Origin: Isoetes taiwanensis | Taxonomy: Eukaryota; Streptophyta; Lycopodiopsida; Isoetales; Isoetaceae | NCBI GenBank assembly: GCA_021234155.1 | Contig: JAJEKV010000052.1 | Location: 3,466,254-3,530,253 of the forward strand | Length of the DNA: 64,000 nucleotides | Direction: 5' to 3' | In this document: one piece after another, positions 1 through 11,160 of the stretch | How the letters are laid out: every line of letters starts with the position of its first letter | Numbering within the stretch: position 1 is the stretch's first letter | The notes under the pieces: model-generated | The model's database searches: none | What the model was told of the DNA's origin: nothing | What the model saw: only the letters and a program-made list of their open reading frames with translations | Translations under genes and position numbers: made by a program

Positions 1-1519
1 CCTTCTAAAGCATTAACTTTGGGCATATGTGATTGTATAACTGTCATAAAGTCATAGTAAAAGCATAACGTATTCACTTGCCCAATTGCTGGGCATCCTG
101 TCTCTCCTCTCACATTGCAGTGGTAGTAGGACCTGGAAAACATGTAAACATGAGAAAACCATAAGCATCATATGGCTAAAAGACGAATTCACATATGGTG
201 TTGGTTACCTGGGATGTTGTGATCCGCTAATTTCTTTCTGGCCATATTTTCTCCATCTATATCCATCATGAAAGTGAGATTCCGTCTCTTGTTCTGAATT
301 TCTGGATTTTCTGTAAAACGTTGAAGAATTACATTACTTTTAGCATGACCATTTCAATGAGATGCTTACAAATTTGCAAATGTTTGCAGACAATTGCATG
401 TGCAAATCGAGAGTCTTTGTCGAAAATGCAGAGAGCTTATTTAAAAATATTGCAAATCTAGAAAATGGGGTGATTCTGTAGAATGCAAACCTGCCATTAC
501 CATGTCTTCCGGAAGCACTGCATCAAACACCACTGTATGATAAATGTTGATGTCGTCAACACCATTTTTCCATAGCTTCATTGTTCTTTTGCTCATTTGT
601 TTTGTGATCAATTGAAAGATCAGCTTGCCTTGCTAGCTCATTTAGAATTTTTGGTAGAACCCATCCACAACCAATCAAAACCCTTCCAATCCAAGGTATC
701 TGCAGCGATCATGCCATTTGGGATTATAGACTTTGTAATCGAACTAAAGCTCCATCATCACTTATTTATGCTCCTCTTCTATTCATATTCTATTCTTGAT
801 GGGATGTTGAAGCATTTGCCTCAATTGGCGAATTCATGCTACACTGGTCGGAATTAACATTACAATGGCAAATTGCTACTTTTCTTGTTCTTCAGTGCAA
901 GGAAAATGACCTAAAACAATATGAAACAGAGGAAACAAAAACTTAGAACGTTCAAACCTGAATACCCGCATCAAGTAGACCACCCTCTGACTCACCATGC
1001 TCCTCTACGGCTATAACATCGACATAGCCGGGCTTCTCTGCTCAAGCCCGCGACTATACGAAACCTAATCATTGCAAGCTACTTGCGGATATTTTGCATC
1101 AAACAAAAACCTAGAAATCCGCAATAAACTACGTGGTATCTTCAATAGAACAAAGGTTTGATCCATAACAAAGGTTTGACGGGATAGCAGAAAACTGAGT
1201 AATGGCACCTCCGGGAAGAAATAAGACCTCCTAATCATCCGGGATCTTCAGAAAAGATCTGATCTGCCTCTATAGTTGTAGAGCGCCCTTTGGCTGGCAA
1301 AATGGCAGGCCCTGTTGCAAAATTAAAAACACGGCCACCAGATACCTTGGGCGATGCCGGAACGGTTCGATAGCATCACCCTGGGATAGCTTGATCCGTT
1401 TTGTTCGAAGACCTAAGACCTTTTGTTTTCTTTATTTCTGGACCGTCAGATTTGCTTATTTAATCCTAGCCGTCAAAATTAGGGCGTGATTCAACACCCT
1501 ATAACATTATAATATAGGA
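1..1519 (-). mobile_element. Helitron 5' portion (element continues left of window)
   Basis: This segment matches 29820-31162 and 45376-46731, which belong to Helitron copies with visible 3' ends at 28754 and 44307. Only here is the 5' end uninterrupted: on the minus strand the element begins TCCTATATTATAATG at 1519 and is followed outside by T, the Helitron 5'-TC signature. The same TATATTATAATG end closes the Helitrons at 49460, 51218 and 61256. I see no Rep/helicase coding sequence, so it is non-autonomous. In the other two copies CACTA-2 sits at the position corresponding to about 1345 here. Short ORFs inside look like chance. Confidence 0.75.
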
Positions 1520-1612
1520 TTACAATTCTTAGTACATAGTTTAAAATAAAACAAGAGGCATTCAAAACAACCATGTACTGATATGTAGACATTTCAATCT
1601 GTCTGTATAAAT

Positions 1613-2274
1613 TCATACGGGAGGTGGCTCTTCCCAGTCCACAGGACTCTCGTCCCCCTTTGGATCTGTCTCTTGCGAGGCCACAAAGCTAGAGACGCCT
1701 GCGTCTGATTCTAATGCTATTGGAACAGGCGGTTTGGCGGGCTCTAGCTCCACAAGCTCGAGGTCCACAAACTCCACCTCCTCATCTTTTCTTCCCGTAA
1801 TTGGAGGCTGGATTTCTGTGTAAGTGCCTTTGACATCCCCTGCACCATTCTTTGCTCCCAGTTCCTCATTTTCATCAGGAAAGGATTCACAGGAGCTTAT
1901 CCTGGTCCTGATGAAACTTATTTTGTCTGCGTCTATATCAACAGAAACAACATTACGTCCCTGCTTAAGGGCGCAAATTGCTGTGGTGCCTGTTCTAGAG
2001 AATGCGTCCAAAATCCAGTCGCCCGGTCGAGAAAACCACTGTATCAAATTGTTAATAAGCAATCGGACACCACAGCGCCTTGTCTCTGTGGGTCTCTCAA
2101 CTTTTGCAAGACAGCAGGGAACTGGAAAGCATTGCACAGAGGCGTCTTCTCATTCTGCATATTAAAATGTACCATGGTTTTTTGGTGTCTGCACTGTAAT
2201 GACCTATATGGAAATGCTCGAATCAGCTGGCTAAGCGCGGACCACCACCATGTCCTTTGACGTTCGTCTTCAGC
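1613..2274 (-). CDS. Methyltransferase motifs X and I plus acidic C-terminal tail
   Basis: Acceptor TTGGCAG precedes 2274. The first part is open as TWWWSALSQLIRAFPYRSLQ and MVHFNMQNEKTPLC. A frame change near CAG/CTG triplets at about 2112-2124 leads to VERPTETRRCGVRLLINNLI, SRPGDWILDAFSRTGTTA and GRNVVSVDID. This is the classic motif X-I region of N4/N6 DNA methylases (K-P-x-E-L...GD.vLDPF.GSGTT..A...GR...giD). A ~70-residue acidic, Pro-rich tail follows to the stop at 1613. Domain call is strong; the exon as written carries at least one frameshift. Confidence 0.75.
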
Positions 2275-2339
2275 CTGCCAATTAATACAGTAATTCTAAA
2301 TTAGCAAAAAGAAAACAATGAAAGTAAGTTAGCCCAAAG

Positions 2340-2490
2340 GTGTAGCAGTATAAATTTATACCACGGTTGCCTTGTTGTATAAATTTATACCACGGTTGCC
2401 TTGCTGTATAAACTTATACCACAGTTGCTACAGCCATATATTTTTATACAGCAAGGCAACCGGTATAAATTTATACCGTGGAGTTACAGT
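2340..2490. repeat. Palindrome cluster (intron), GGTATAAATTTATACC family
   Basis: Three near-perfect and two degenerate copies of the 14-18 bp palindrome centred on TATAAATTTATA, in the intron between 2274 and 2524 of the ParB-methyltransferase gene. Confidence 0.85.
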
Positions 2491-2523
2491 AAAAAGAAAA
2501 GTGTTAACGAATGTAAAGCTTAC

Positions 2524-2696
2524 CAAATGCAGTTCTCGAGGCCGGTGTTGCAGACCGCTACCAACATGGTCTTCTGCAGGTCGGAATGAAAAATAATTAC
2601 CCTCCAGTTTGCAGATAGCGTGACTTCCTTTAGGCCGTCCAAAAAGGCACGAACTTGCACATGCGTGAAAGACTCATCATCGAAGGCGCTGAACAG
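2524..2696 (-). CDS. Methyltransferase motif IV exon, right half beyond the CACTA insertion
   Basis: Continues the interrupted exon: FSAFDDESFTHVQVRAFLDG then ANWRVIIFHSDLQKT and a donor GGTAAGC at 2518-2524. The F-D-D-x-S-F...L...L......W.V.IF pattern is what follows motif IV in beta-class DNA methylases (helix, then the strand ending in a conserved aromatic). Joining it to 13609-13836 restores a continuous exon. Confidence 0.65.
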
Positions 2697-2697
2697 T

Positions 2698-3400
2698 GAT
2701 TTATTGTCACTTTTTTTGTCACTACAATATTATGTCCAAAAACTGATGTAAAAGTGACAATAAAAATGACAAAAATAGTGAAATCCAAATGACACTAAAT
2801 GTGACAATAGAGTGATGCAATATTGACAAAAGAAAGTGACAAAAGGATGGTGCAAATGTGACTATAATATGACAATAGAATGATATGGTTTTGACAAAAC
2901 CATGTGTCAAAAATTTGACAATAAATTGACTTAATACTGACAAGAGTAATGACAAACAAATGCTATAAGTCTGACTATAATATGGCAACAGATGACACAA
3001 CTATGACAATAGATTGATAAAGTTTTGACAAAACCATGTGCCAAAAATGTGTCAATAGACTGACTTTAGAATGACAAAAGCAGTGACAAAAGAAATGATA
3101 TAAATGTGACCATAGTGTGACAATAAAATGTCATAACTTTGACAAAGATGTTGGAGAAAAAGTGGCACAAATGTGTCAATAGTGTGCCAATAGAATGCCT
3201 CAAATGTGACAAGAGGGAGAGAATAAGATGACAAAAAAGTGAATATAAATTGACAATAAGTTGGCATCAAAATGTCAATACGACGACAATAAAATAACAA
3301 TAAATAGATTTTGAAGTGATAATAAGATGACAAATAAGTGCCAATAAACTAACTTTAAAGTGACAAGCTCATAAGAAATTATTCGAGAAGTCAAGATATC
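2698..3400. repeat. CACTA-1 left subterminal repeats
   Basis: Dozens of degenerate TGACAAAA / TTTTGTCA words, AT-rich, no coding sequence. In En/Spm elements subterminal motifs are TNPA binding sites; that role is inferred here. Confidence 0.7.
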
Positions 3401-3401
3401 A

Positions 3402-4665
3402 TCAATCATCTTCTTGATCATCATTGTCAGGCTCTAATGTAGTACTATCAATCAGACGTCTGCGCCTGGGTACAACATGGACTACGATCCACCATGTTGG
3501 GTTAACAGGGTTTTCAAAAAAGAAAACATGTTCAACTTGTTTAGGGTAAACGAAAGGTTCATTCATCTCTCCAAGAACCTGTGTTGAATCAATTTGGTAG
3601 AAACCTGAAGGATGTGATCTCATGGTCTGATTTCTGCCTCTATAAACAACTTTGAACCATTTTGCCCTCAAGATGGTTACATGAAATGAACGGAAGTCAA
3701 CATCAATAATATCAGTAATTTGCCCAACATAATTAAGGTCACCGGTAATAGGTTGCCGATCACTTGACTGGCTTGACTTTTTTGTTCAAATTGAGAAGCA
3801 ATTCCACAGTCATATGTCAAGCAACCTTTGTCGACCTCTATAGTCCGAAGATGGTTTCCATAATCCCACATTGAATTGTGAAAACGAGCCTGCATTTTAG
3901 AAGGATACGAGAAATGAATCATATGCATGTAACACACATTGACAATAAATAGAAAACTGTACCTTTTTAACACATCCAAGTGCAATGTTGAAGTCATCCT
4001 TTGGAACATCCTCTCCTTTATCTCGTGCATCTTCCATTGCTTCAAGCAACCAATCACGAGTCATATCCTCAGGCAATTCTTCCAAAGACTCTGAATATAG
4101 AATACATTTTTAGCCATGATGTATACTATTATGTGCAAAATCTCTTCTGGCTGCCTCTCTTTCTTCTCTAGCACGTTTATATCTCTCCCTCCACATTTCA
4201 AGACTTTCAGTATTACGTATTACAAACTTAGTTATTTCTTCAAACATTTCCTCATTTGCGAAGCACTCCATGACCTTGTAAGATCTCTTCTGCTACTTCC
4301 TTATCCTCCTCGTCATTCCAAACCTTTGGGGCAACTTTGTGTATTGAAAGTGTGGCTTCATTTAGAAAGAACAATGTTTCATGAAGCAAATGACCCTCGG
4401 CCATAGACCCCTCAGGCCTAGCCATTTGCCGAACGTAACCTTTCAAAACTTTCATGTACCGTTTCTAAAAGAACATCCACCGACTTGGAGCTGGTCCAAC
4501 AAATCGAATCTCTTCTGGTAGATGAATCAATAAGTGTACTTGAAGGTCAAAGAAACTTGTAGGGGGCTCTCGCTCCATCATGCACAGTAGTTCAGCTATC
4601 TCAACCTTCATTGTTGAAATATCGTCTAAGCTAATCTCTTTCATTGAGACCCATCTACATACAAA
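3402..4665 (-). pseudogene. CACTA TNP2 transposase, C-terminal part (DUF4218-DUF4216)
   Basis: Minus-strand fragments match the C-terminal half of plant En/Spm TNP2. From 5': FFDLQVHLLIHLPEEIRF and VGPAPSRWMFF, an in-frame stop, then RYMKVLKGYVRQMARPEGSM (DUF4218), then after introns FHNSMWDYGNHL, and DLNYVGQITDIIDVDF, AKWFKVVYRGRNQ, EPFVYPKQVEHVFFFE, PTWWIVVHVVPRRRR (DUF4216), ending at an acidic tail. The N-terminal DDE nuclease domain is absent from the window, so this copy cannot supply transposase. The stop at PSRWMFF*KRY and small frame changes mark it as decayed. Confidence 0.85.
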
Positions 4666-4802
4666 ACTTGCTATTTGTTAACAACATAATTGAAAATATA
4701 CCACTAAAGTATTTTGTATATAAGTGTTTTGTGTCATACCTTGCAAACTTTCCAAGTCGATATATAATAGCACGAATGTTACTTGTAAGACAATTCTCAA
4801 TT

Positions 4803-5075
4803 GCACATGGAAGAATGTGCTAGAATGCAACAACAACAACAACCTTGATACACATGTATGCCAAGTGTGGTTCACTAACAGAGGCATGGGAGGCATTTGA
4901 AAAGTTAAAAGTTCGTTATGTTCAGCAATAATTGCAGCATATGCTGAGAATGGACAGCATCAAGAAGCACTATGCTGCTTTAAGAAGATGCAACTAGAAG
5001 ATGTCTCTCCAAATTCTGTCACTTTTGATTGTACCTTGAATGCCTGTGGCAACTTAAAGGAAGGCATTCAATAGA
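4803..5075 (+). pseudogene. PPR repeat fragment 1
   Basis: Translation gives HMYAKCGSLTEAWEAFEKLK, a frame change at TTCAGCA, then SAIIAAYAENGQHQEALCCF and KKMQLEDVSPNSVTFDCTLN. These are plant PLS-class pentatricopeptide repeats (organellar RNA-binding proteins). No start, no targeting peptide and no E/DYW domain: a fragment captured by or left in CACTA-1. The frame change is at CAG and may be an artefact. Confidence 0.8.
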
Positions 5076-5630
5076 TACCTGTTTTAGATAAGAATCTCTT
5101 TCGAGAAATTTACATTGCAAATATTTGAATATTTTACCCTGCAGTATGGTTAGACTCTAAAAAGGCAAGCAAACTGGTGGTTCCTCTTCCTAAAGTAATT
5201 AGATCAATTTACTATGTTGGTCACCGCAAGCTATCATCTGGTAAATAGCTTGTGAATTTGGAAAGAGCTTACTCAATTTCCTTAGAATGCATGTGAGTAT
5301 CAGTGGCAACAGTTTGCCACCCATCATCAATTATAAAGAATCTTGGAGGTGTTCCACCTGATGTAAGACTGAAATATAAATGTCATAGAAACTAATTAAT
5401 ATTGTATAAGAGCAAAGGTACGTTAAAACCATACTTAGATCGTGTCAAATAAAGTCTGCCTTCTTGTTTACCACTTACCACTCAAGGCCTTCCAGAATGC
5501 CTTCTAACGTAATATTCCGGTGAAAGGCATCCCATGTGCACCAACCAAACCAGTCTAGAAATCCTGGAAGCTATTTACAGAGAGGCTAAGTTGAATTGAA
5601 TCACAGTAATATAAACTGTAGAAACAGACC

Positions 5631-6847
5631 ATAGTTGGGCCGACCCACCGACCTAGCCGACCTACCGACCTAGGTGGGAGAAAGCCGACCTAGGTGGGAA
5701 TTTTTCGCCGACCTACCGACCTATTTTGCCAAAATTGAAGTTCCTTTATTCCTGCAGATAATGTACATACAACATGCAATACATCTCTATTTCTATATAA
5801 ATAGTTAATATGGATAAGATTACACTTCAGAAACTTCAAAATAGTCGATTTATGCTATTAATCTAACAAAAATAAAGCAAAGTACATTGTTTTTTGAGGA
5901 AATAAACATAAGGAAACTAAGCAGTAGCATAAAACCAATAGTATCATCAAACCCAATGCACGATAAGAACCTAAATTAGAAAAGTTATTTTTAATGTTAC
6001 ACTATGCTCATGAATTACCTTCTATTCTATGAATTATACACTAAGTCCTATGAATAATATGTCAACCATTGAAAAATCTATCATTGAATAATCTGTCACT
6101 ATTTATTTCCATCTGGCCCCTGAAGAAGAGGATATAGGCTGAGGCTCCATGAAATACAGAGTAATCAAATAAGAACCTGGGATTTAGTCCATGCTTTGTA
6201 ATCCGAAGACCATCATCTGCTATGCTTGGACAACACCTGTTACAGCAGACGAACAGATCTCTTACTATATAATAGTAGCTCTTAGAACAGAAGTACAGAC
6301 CTAAGGGATTTCTGAACTTGGATTGGAAGCCATCAAAGAGTTTGATGTGAGCTTGAATACCTGAAGGAGAAGCAAAATGACAGACTATCGATGCCTTGCT
6401 GCTATGAACTTGGAGTCGTGCAAGGAAATCGACAGGGCATGTGCTTGAGAAGTCGTCCACCTCAGCTTTGTATTTGCACGCCAGTTTAGTGTATGCAGGG
6501 CAGCACAAATTGCTCTCATACTTGAGCCCCTTGCAAACGCTGGTAACTGAAGAAAAATCCTCCTTTGCAAAACTCACAGAGCAAGCTGCAGTGCCAATGC
6601 AAAACGTCAGAAAACCCTAGACCCATATAGACTAAAAATTAAAGTAGGCTTACCTTTGGTGGCGCCATTTTGCTCCAAAATCGCCTGTTCCAGCAGTTTT
6701 TACGCCCACAGAGTCTGTCAATCGAAAGGGGGGAAAAAAAAAATTTTGGCTTTTATGACCCAATCGACCCACGGTCGGATTAGTCCGACTCCGACCTAGG
6801 TCGGAACAGCTCGGGATTTAGGGCCGACCTAGGTCGGCCCCAACTAT
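5631..6847. mobile_element. Small TIR transposon carrying a host gene fragment
   Basis: Ends are inverted repeats: ATAGTTGGGCCGACC at the left and its mirror (GGTCGGCCCCAACTAT) at the right. Both outer flanks read ACC, a possible 3 bp target duplication. Subterminal CCGACCTAGGTCGG-type palindromes occur at both ends (5640-5720 and 6770-6840). About 1.2 kb, no transposase; a Pack-type element. The superfamily is unclear. Confidence 0.65.
6062..6690 (-). pseudogene. LORELEI-like (LLG) GPI-anchored protein gene fragment
   Basis: The translated core has CKGLKYESNLCCPAYTKLAC followed by KYKAEVDDFSSTC and FLARLQ, matching the Cys pattern of LORELEI/LLG proteins (CKGP.YP..CC.AF...ACPY...ND....C), co-receptors of CrRLK1L kinases. 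Upstream, MAPPK is followed by a donor (GTAAGC) and an ~65 bp intron ending GGCACTGCAG, so genomic rather than cDNA sequence was captured. There is no signal peptide and the C-terminal part drifts into non-conserved sequence, so no functional LLG is expected. Confidence 0.6.
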
Positions 6848-7267
6848 ACCTTTTTTTCTTCCCTTTTCCGGAAAGTCTTCAGATGTGCTTCAACATCCCT
6901 GAAAATTGTGAAAATCCATAAGCAGATGGAGGTTAAATTGCATAGTACAACATAGAACTGCAACAGAAATGTACCTGAATCCCTGAGCTATTACTTCGTA
7001 AGGATCACTCCCTGTGCTGATGTAAAGAGAGTGTAGAGCTTGAGATGTTTTGCACAGCAGGATCTCCTGTTCGACAGTTACAACTTATCACCTACTCAGC
7101 AATGTGGAATTTCATTCTTCTTCTTGTAAGGACAGGGATCTATACCACTTTCGAGACAGATCTCAAGTTCATCTTGTTCATTGCCTTGAAGACTTGCCCT
7201 GAAAGCACCGTCCAACAATGGAAGAAACAGTGTATACAGATCTGCTTCACCCTCTATCTGGCTCTCT

Positions 7268-8400
7268 AGTAGCAAAAATTGTGTTTCGTGATTTAGTGTC
7301 ATGGACAGCACTAGGTGCTGGATATGCTGGAAATGGTCTTGGCAATCAAGCACTTAAACTTTTTGACCAAATGAAATATGAGGGCATCTCTCCAAATGCA
7401 GCCACATTTGTATGTGGCTTAAAAACATGTATCAGCATAGGGGCATGCTGAGATTGTACAAAAGGGATTTCAAGCAGATCTTTCAGTTAACTTAGTAGCA
7501 GTTTGGTTGATCTGTATGCAAAGTGTGGCTCAATAATTGATGCACAAGAGCTTTTTGACAAGCTAGAAATGCATGCCACCGTATGTTGGACCATGCTGAT
7601 TGCAGGATATGCTGAAAATGGATTTTGCAAGGGAGCCTCAGCCTTATATTGCTTTGAACAGATGCAAGTAGAAGGCCTGTCTCCACATTAGAGGAAAAAT
7701 GAGATCACATTTTGTCCCATTAAGGGATGCTTAAAATGCCATGTCAGCTTTTTAAACTGTCCAATAAGAGAAGAACTCCAGTATATCTCATTCCAGTATT
7801 ATGTGGCAGCCTGTAATTAATGCAGTTGCAACTAACTTCTGTAGTATCATTTTTTCATTATAACTTTTGATCCAGAACTCCGATTCAAAAACTTTTTGTC
7901 GCAATGGGTTCGTCTTTACAAGATCTATCTAGTGATAACCCATTCATACATCTTTTATGATATAAATATATAAGAAATAAGCAAAAAACATATTTTTTTT
8001 AAGGTTAACGCATATGACCATATTGAAATACATCATAACCATATATCATTGGAAAGATCTTTTCATTCCGCATCTAATGCAACAAACGCCGCAACATTTT
8101 GACAAGTGGATCAAAAGTTATGGGGGGAAAACAACAACAATGAAGTTGTTGGTACTGCATTAATTGCAGTTAATAGAGGGTAGCCGTTCCATTGGAGGAT
8201 TCTTACGGGGATGAAATGAGATCTCAAATTTCCTCTAATGGATGGACCTATATTTGTTTGCTGTTTGAATGCATGTATGTAGTGATGTCATTGCAGTAGA
8301 AAGGGGAAGAGAAATACATGCCCCAGATTATAGAGAAGCGATTTGAGTGGGATTCTTTTATTTGCAATTCCTTAATCCACATGTACGTCCACTGTTTGGA
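7268..8400 (+). pseudogene. PPR gene fragment 2, split by a MITE
   Basis: Readable PPR motifs: [80 protein letters not shown]. The last is cut by the MITE at 7687-8240, after which another frame gives IIEKRFEWDSFICNSLIHMY, a typical PLS-class repeat. The strand matches fragment 1 and they may derive from one gene. Frame changes and missing ends make it a pseudogene. Confidence 0.8.
7687..8240. mobile_element. MITE copy 1, inserted in PPR fragment
   Basis: About 553 bp bounded by CATTAGAGG and CCTCTAATG, with inner repeats around GAGATCTCAAATTTCC. It is the inverted copy of 14080-14634 (shared GGGATGCTTAAAA, TTTTTAAACTGTCCAATAAG). Non-coding. Interrupts a PPR repeat mid-motif. Confidence 0.7.
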
Positions 8401-8641
8401 TTGCTTGCAGATGCCCACTGTTTGGATTGGTTTGATTTGGCTGTCTTAAACTTCGATAGAATGGCTATCTATGTAATCATTGCAGTTTATGGAGTCAGAA
8501 GCTTTGCCCATCGGATTGGGCTACAGATGATTTAAATCGATTGCAGGAAGCAATTCGACTAAGAAGAATCATGTTCAGCTGGAAGCGTGTTTCTGTTCTC
8601 GACTGTGCTACAGTAACTTAACTTTGGGTCTTATTACTAGA

Positions 8642-10856
8642 CTAGTTACAGTGCCTAGCGTTGCTGGGTATAAGGGGGGCTGCCCATGAATGCTGCTGGG
8701 TATCTTAAGTTAGAACGCTGGGCATAAGTTAGAAATGTGATGATAGCCCAGCAATGCCCAATCATACCTTTGATATTCTTAGAAATGTGATGATAGCCCA
8801 GCAATGCCCAATCATACCTTTGATATTCTCTTGTACCAACCATACCTTTGATGTTCTCTTGCACCTTTGTACACTTTGGAGGCTGAAGACACTTATGCAT
8901 TTTGCTGCATATAGATGTCATCACATATGAGTTGAATGCAACTCCAATAGCTGCAAAAAGTTAGTTTGCCTTGGGTGTTTTTGTGTGTGTGATTAATCTG
9001 GCATTGTCATCTTTTAATGGATTGGGAGGCATGCATTTAAGAAGTAATTGTAGAAAATGGTCCTCCTTTATGGCTTTTGCGAAATTGTACCATTTCACAT
9101 TTCATTGTTCACTACAATTTGTTATTTAATGAAAAAGACATGTTTTTTGCCTTTGTAAATGAGAAATTTTCCTTGATTAGAGCAATTCAATAACACATAC
9201 TAAGTATACCATCTAATCAAATAGCAAATTCCTTGGAATTCATGTATGTGGATTTTGTGTCTTGTGACCAAATGGATAATTATTGGAATAATGCGTATAC
9301 AGTTTAAGAAAGATCCAGTTCTTTGTGCATCCTTGTAGTCATTGAAAAGGAAAGGTCACATTTATTTGCAAAGCAATCTTCGCATCCATGAATTAAAACA
9401 TGTAGACAAAAATTTACTGAAATTCCAACAATCTTAAGACATCAATTCTTAAGATCTGATGTCATTCAACAAAATGCTTCCATTCAGTCATTGTATCTTT
9501 GTATCTTTTTAGTTTTGCAGAGGGAAAGATATACCTTTGTATTTGGATCTCCTTGAAATACAAATAATCTCAATGCTGTGAACCTGCTCTGAAAGAATCA
9601 ACATGAAGATTGCAATCTTATTACGGTTTTGGCAACAATGATTACTATTACTTATCCATGTTAAACAATCATCACATTTGGAGCATGTCAAATATACCAG
9701 CAGCTAATATTACATGTGCTTTCAACAGGATGGACCAGAAAAAAGAAGCAGTAGACAAAACACAAAGTCCGTACTTACTCATATTGTATTTTGCAAAAAT
9801 AAGGCAGCTAATTGCTGAAGCACCCCATGCAGCAGGAGCCAGGTTATATCTCAAAGCTTTAATATTTCGACTTGAACTTAAACCCATCAAAGCCTCAAAC
9901 TGCATGCCAAATTTTGTTAATAAGATAGAGGAAATGACTTAAATCCCATGAAGACAACTGCTATAAATCTATATGATCTTCAAAAACAAACTGCCACATG
10001 CTGCGGTACATTGACTATCGGATACAGAAAGGTCATGCTTCTAACACTTTCTAAATGCTAAAACTATGAGCATCAGTAGTTATGGTGTGCTGGGCACAAT
10101 TTAGAAGCTGTAGATATTTTCAACCTCTTTATTTCTCCAACCGAGCTTCCTGTTCCTTGACTCTGTCTGTTTCTTCCACCGAGCTTCCTGTTGCTTATCT
10201 CTAGCCAACGCCTTTGAAAAAGGTCATGCCAGCAACCAAATCCGACCAAATAAAATCAGGATGCAGATAACTGGAGCAGATAGTTGAAGATTTGCTGATG
10301 CAGATAGCTGGAGCAGATAGTTGAAGATTTGCTGATGCAGATAGCTGGAGCAGATAGTTGAAGATTTGCTCCAGATAATACAGTGTTTTGGCATCTGTGT
10401 CAAATCGGCTCTTCGTTTGACATAGCCCTAAGCAGAGCTCCCCAACCAAGTGCAACCGCCATGGCTCTACAAAATACCGACGAATCGATCTATCAGCAGT
10501 TTCGATCCTCTGGGCACTAAGAAAAATATAAAGCAGGAGCTCCATTACGCAGCGTACCAGCATTTTTTCCAATATTCTGAAATAGCCAAGAACTTAAATC
10601 TATTAGCCATCCAACCTCTGTGTAGTAGAAATGGGCTTCACTGCCATAGCCGCATCCGCCGTAGGTAGAGAATGGAGAGGGCAGCAACAGGTCCGTAAGT
10701 TTTGGAAAGATGACAGAGGGCAACCAAGCAGGAAATTGGCCAAGGCGGCTAGGGTTCGATGGTCTGCAAGGAAATCCAAAATTTTAAGTGAAATCTGGGC
10801 CGTCGAAAGTTTTAGGGTTTTATGCACGACATACACTAAAACTTGATAATAAAGGA
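8642..10856 (-). mobile_element. Probable Helitron inside CACTA-1
   Basis: The right (3') terminus on the minus strand is CTAG at 8642-8645 preceded by a hairpin equivalent to the family's GCCCAGC...GCTGGGC (here CCTAGCGTTGCTGGG). The other end, AACTTGATAATAAAGGA then T, resembles the family's AACATTATAATATAGGA then T. Contents are non-coding: a 59 bp direct repeat at 8720-8830, a ~36 bp repeat three times at 10265-10370, and GCCGTC...TTTTAGGG near the 5' end as in sister copies. End assignment at 10856 is less certain. Confidence 0.5.
10265..10370. repeat. Tandem repeat, ~36 bp x3
   Basis: Three near-identical copies of a unit containing GATGCAGATAGCTGGAGCAG and TTGAAGATTTGCT. Confidence 0.8.
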
Positions 10857-11160
10857 TTTCGGGATCAAACCATTGAAACTGTTTTGTTGCTTTTTTGTTT
10901 ACGTATTAATACCATTGGAACTAAGCTGTATCCTTGATTTTTATTTAGAGATTAATACAAAGGTGGGGTAAAACCATTAAAACGAAGTTCTATTCTTGTT
11001 TTTTCATCGAAGCCTCAATACAAAGGTTGGAGTTTAAAAATTAACGTATTTGGTCTAGGCAAATACATGTCTATCATTGAGAATTTAAGTACCTTATTAG
11101 GGTGTAAGTTAAGTTTATGTATACTTTAATGTTGTATTGTTAAATATGCAATGCAAGATG

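Noticed and set aside
597-857. 86-codon ORF repeated in the three Helitron copies (597, 30416, 45972)
   Set aside because: It is conserved only because the DNA is duplicated; the C-terminus differs by frame between copies and no domain is recognisable.
2719-2726. CACTACAA as the left terminus of CACTA-1
   Set aside because: The inverted match to the right end (TTTATTGTCAC...TTTTTTTGTCAC) places this CACTACAA inside the subterminal region, not at the end.
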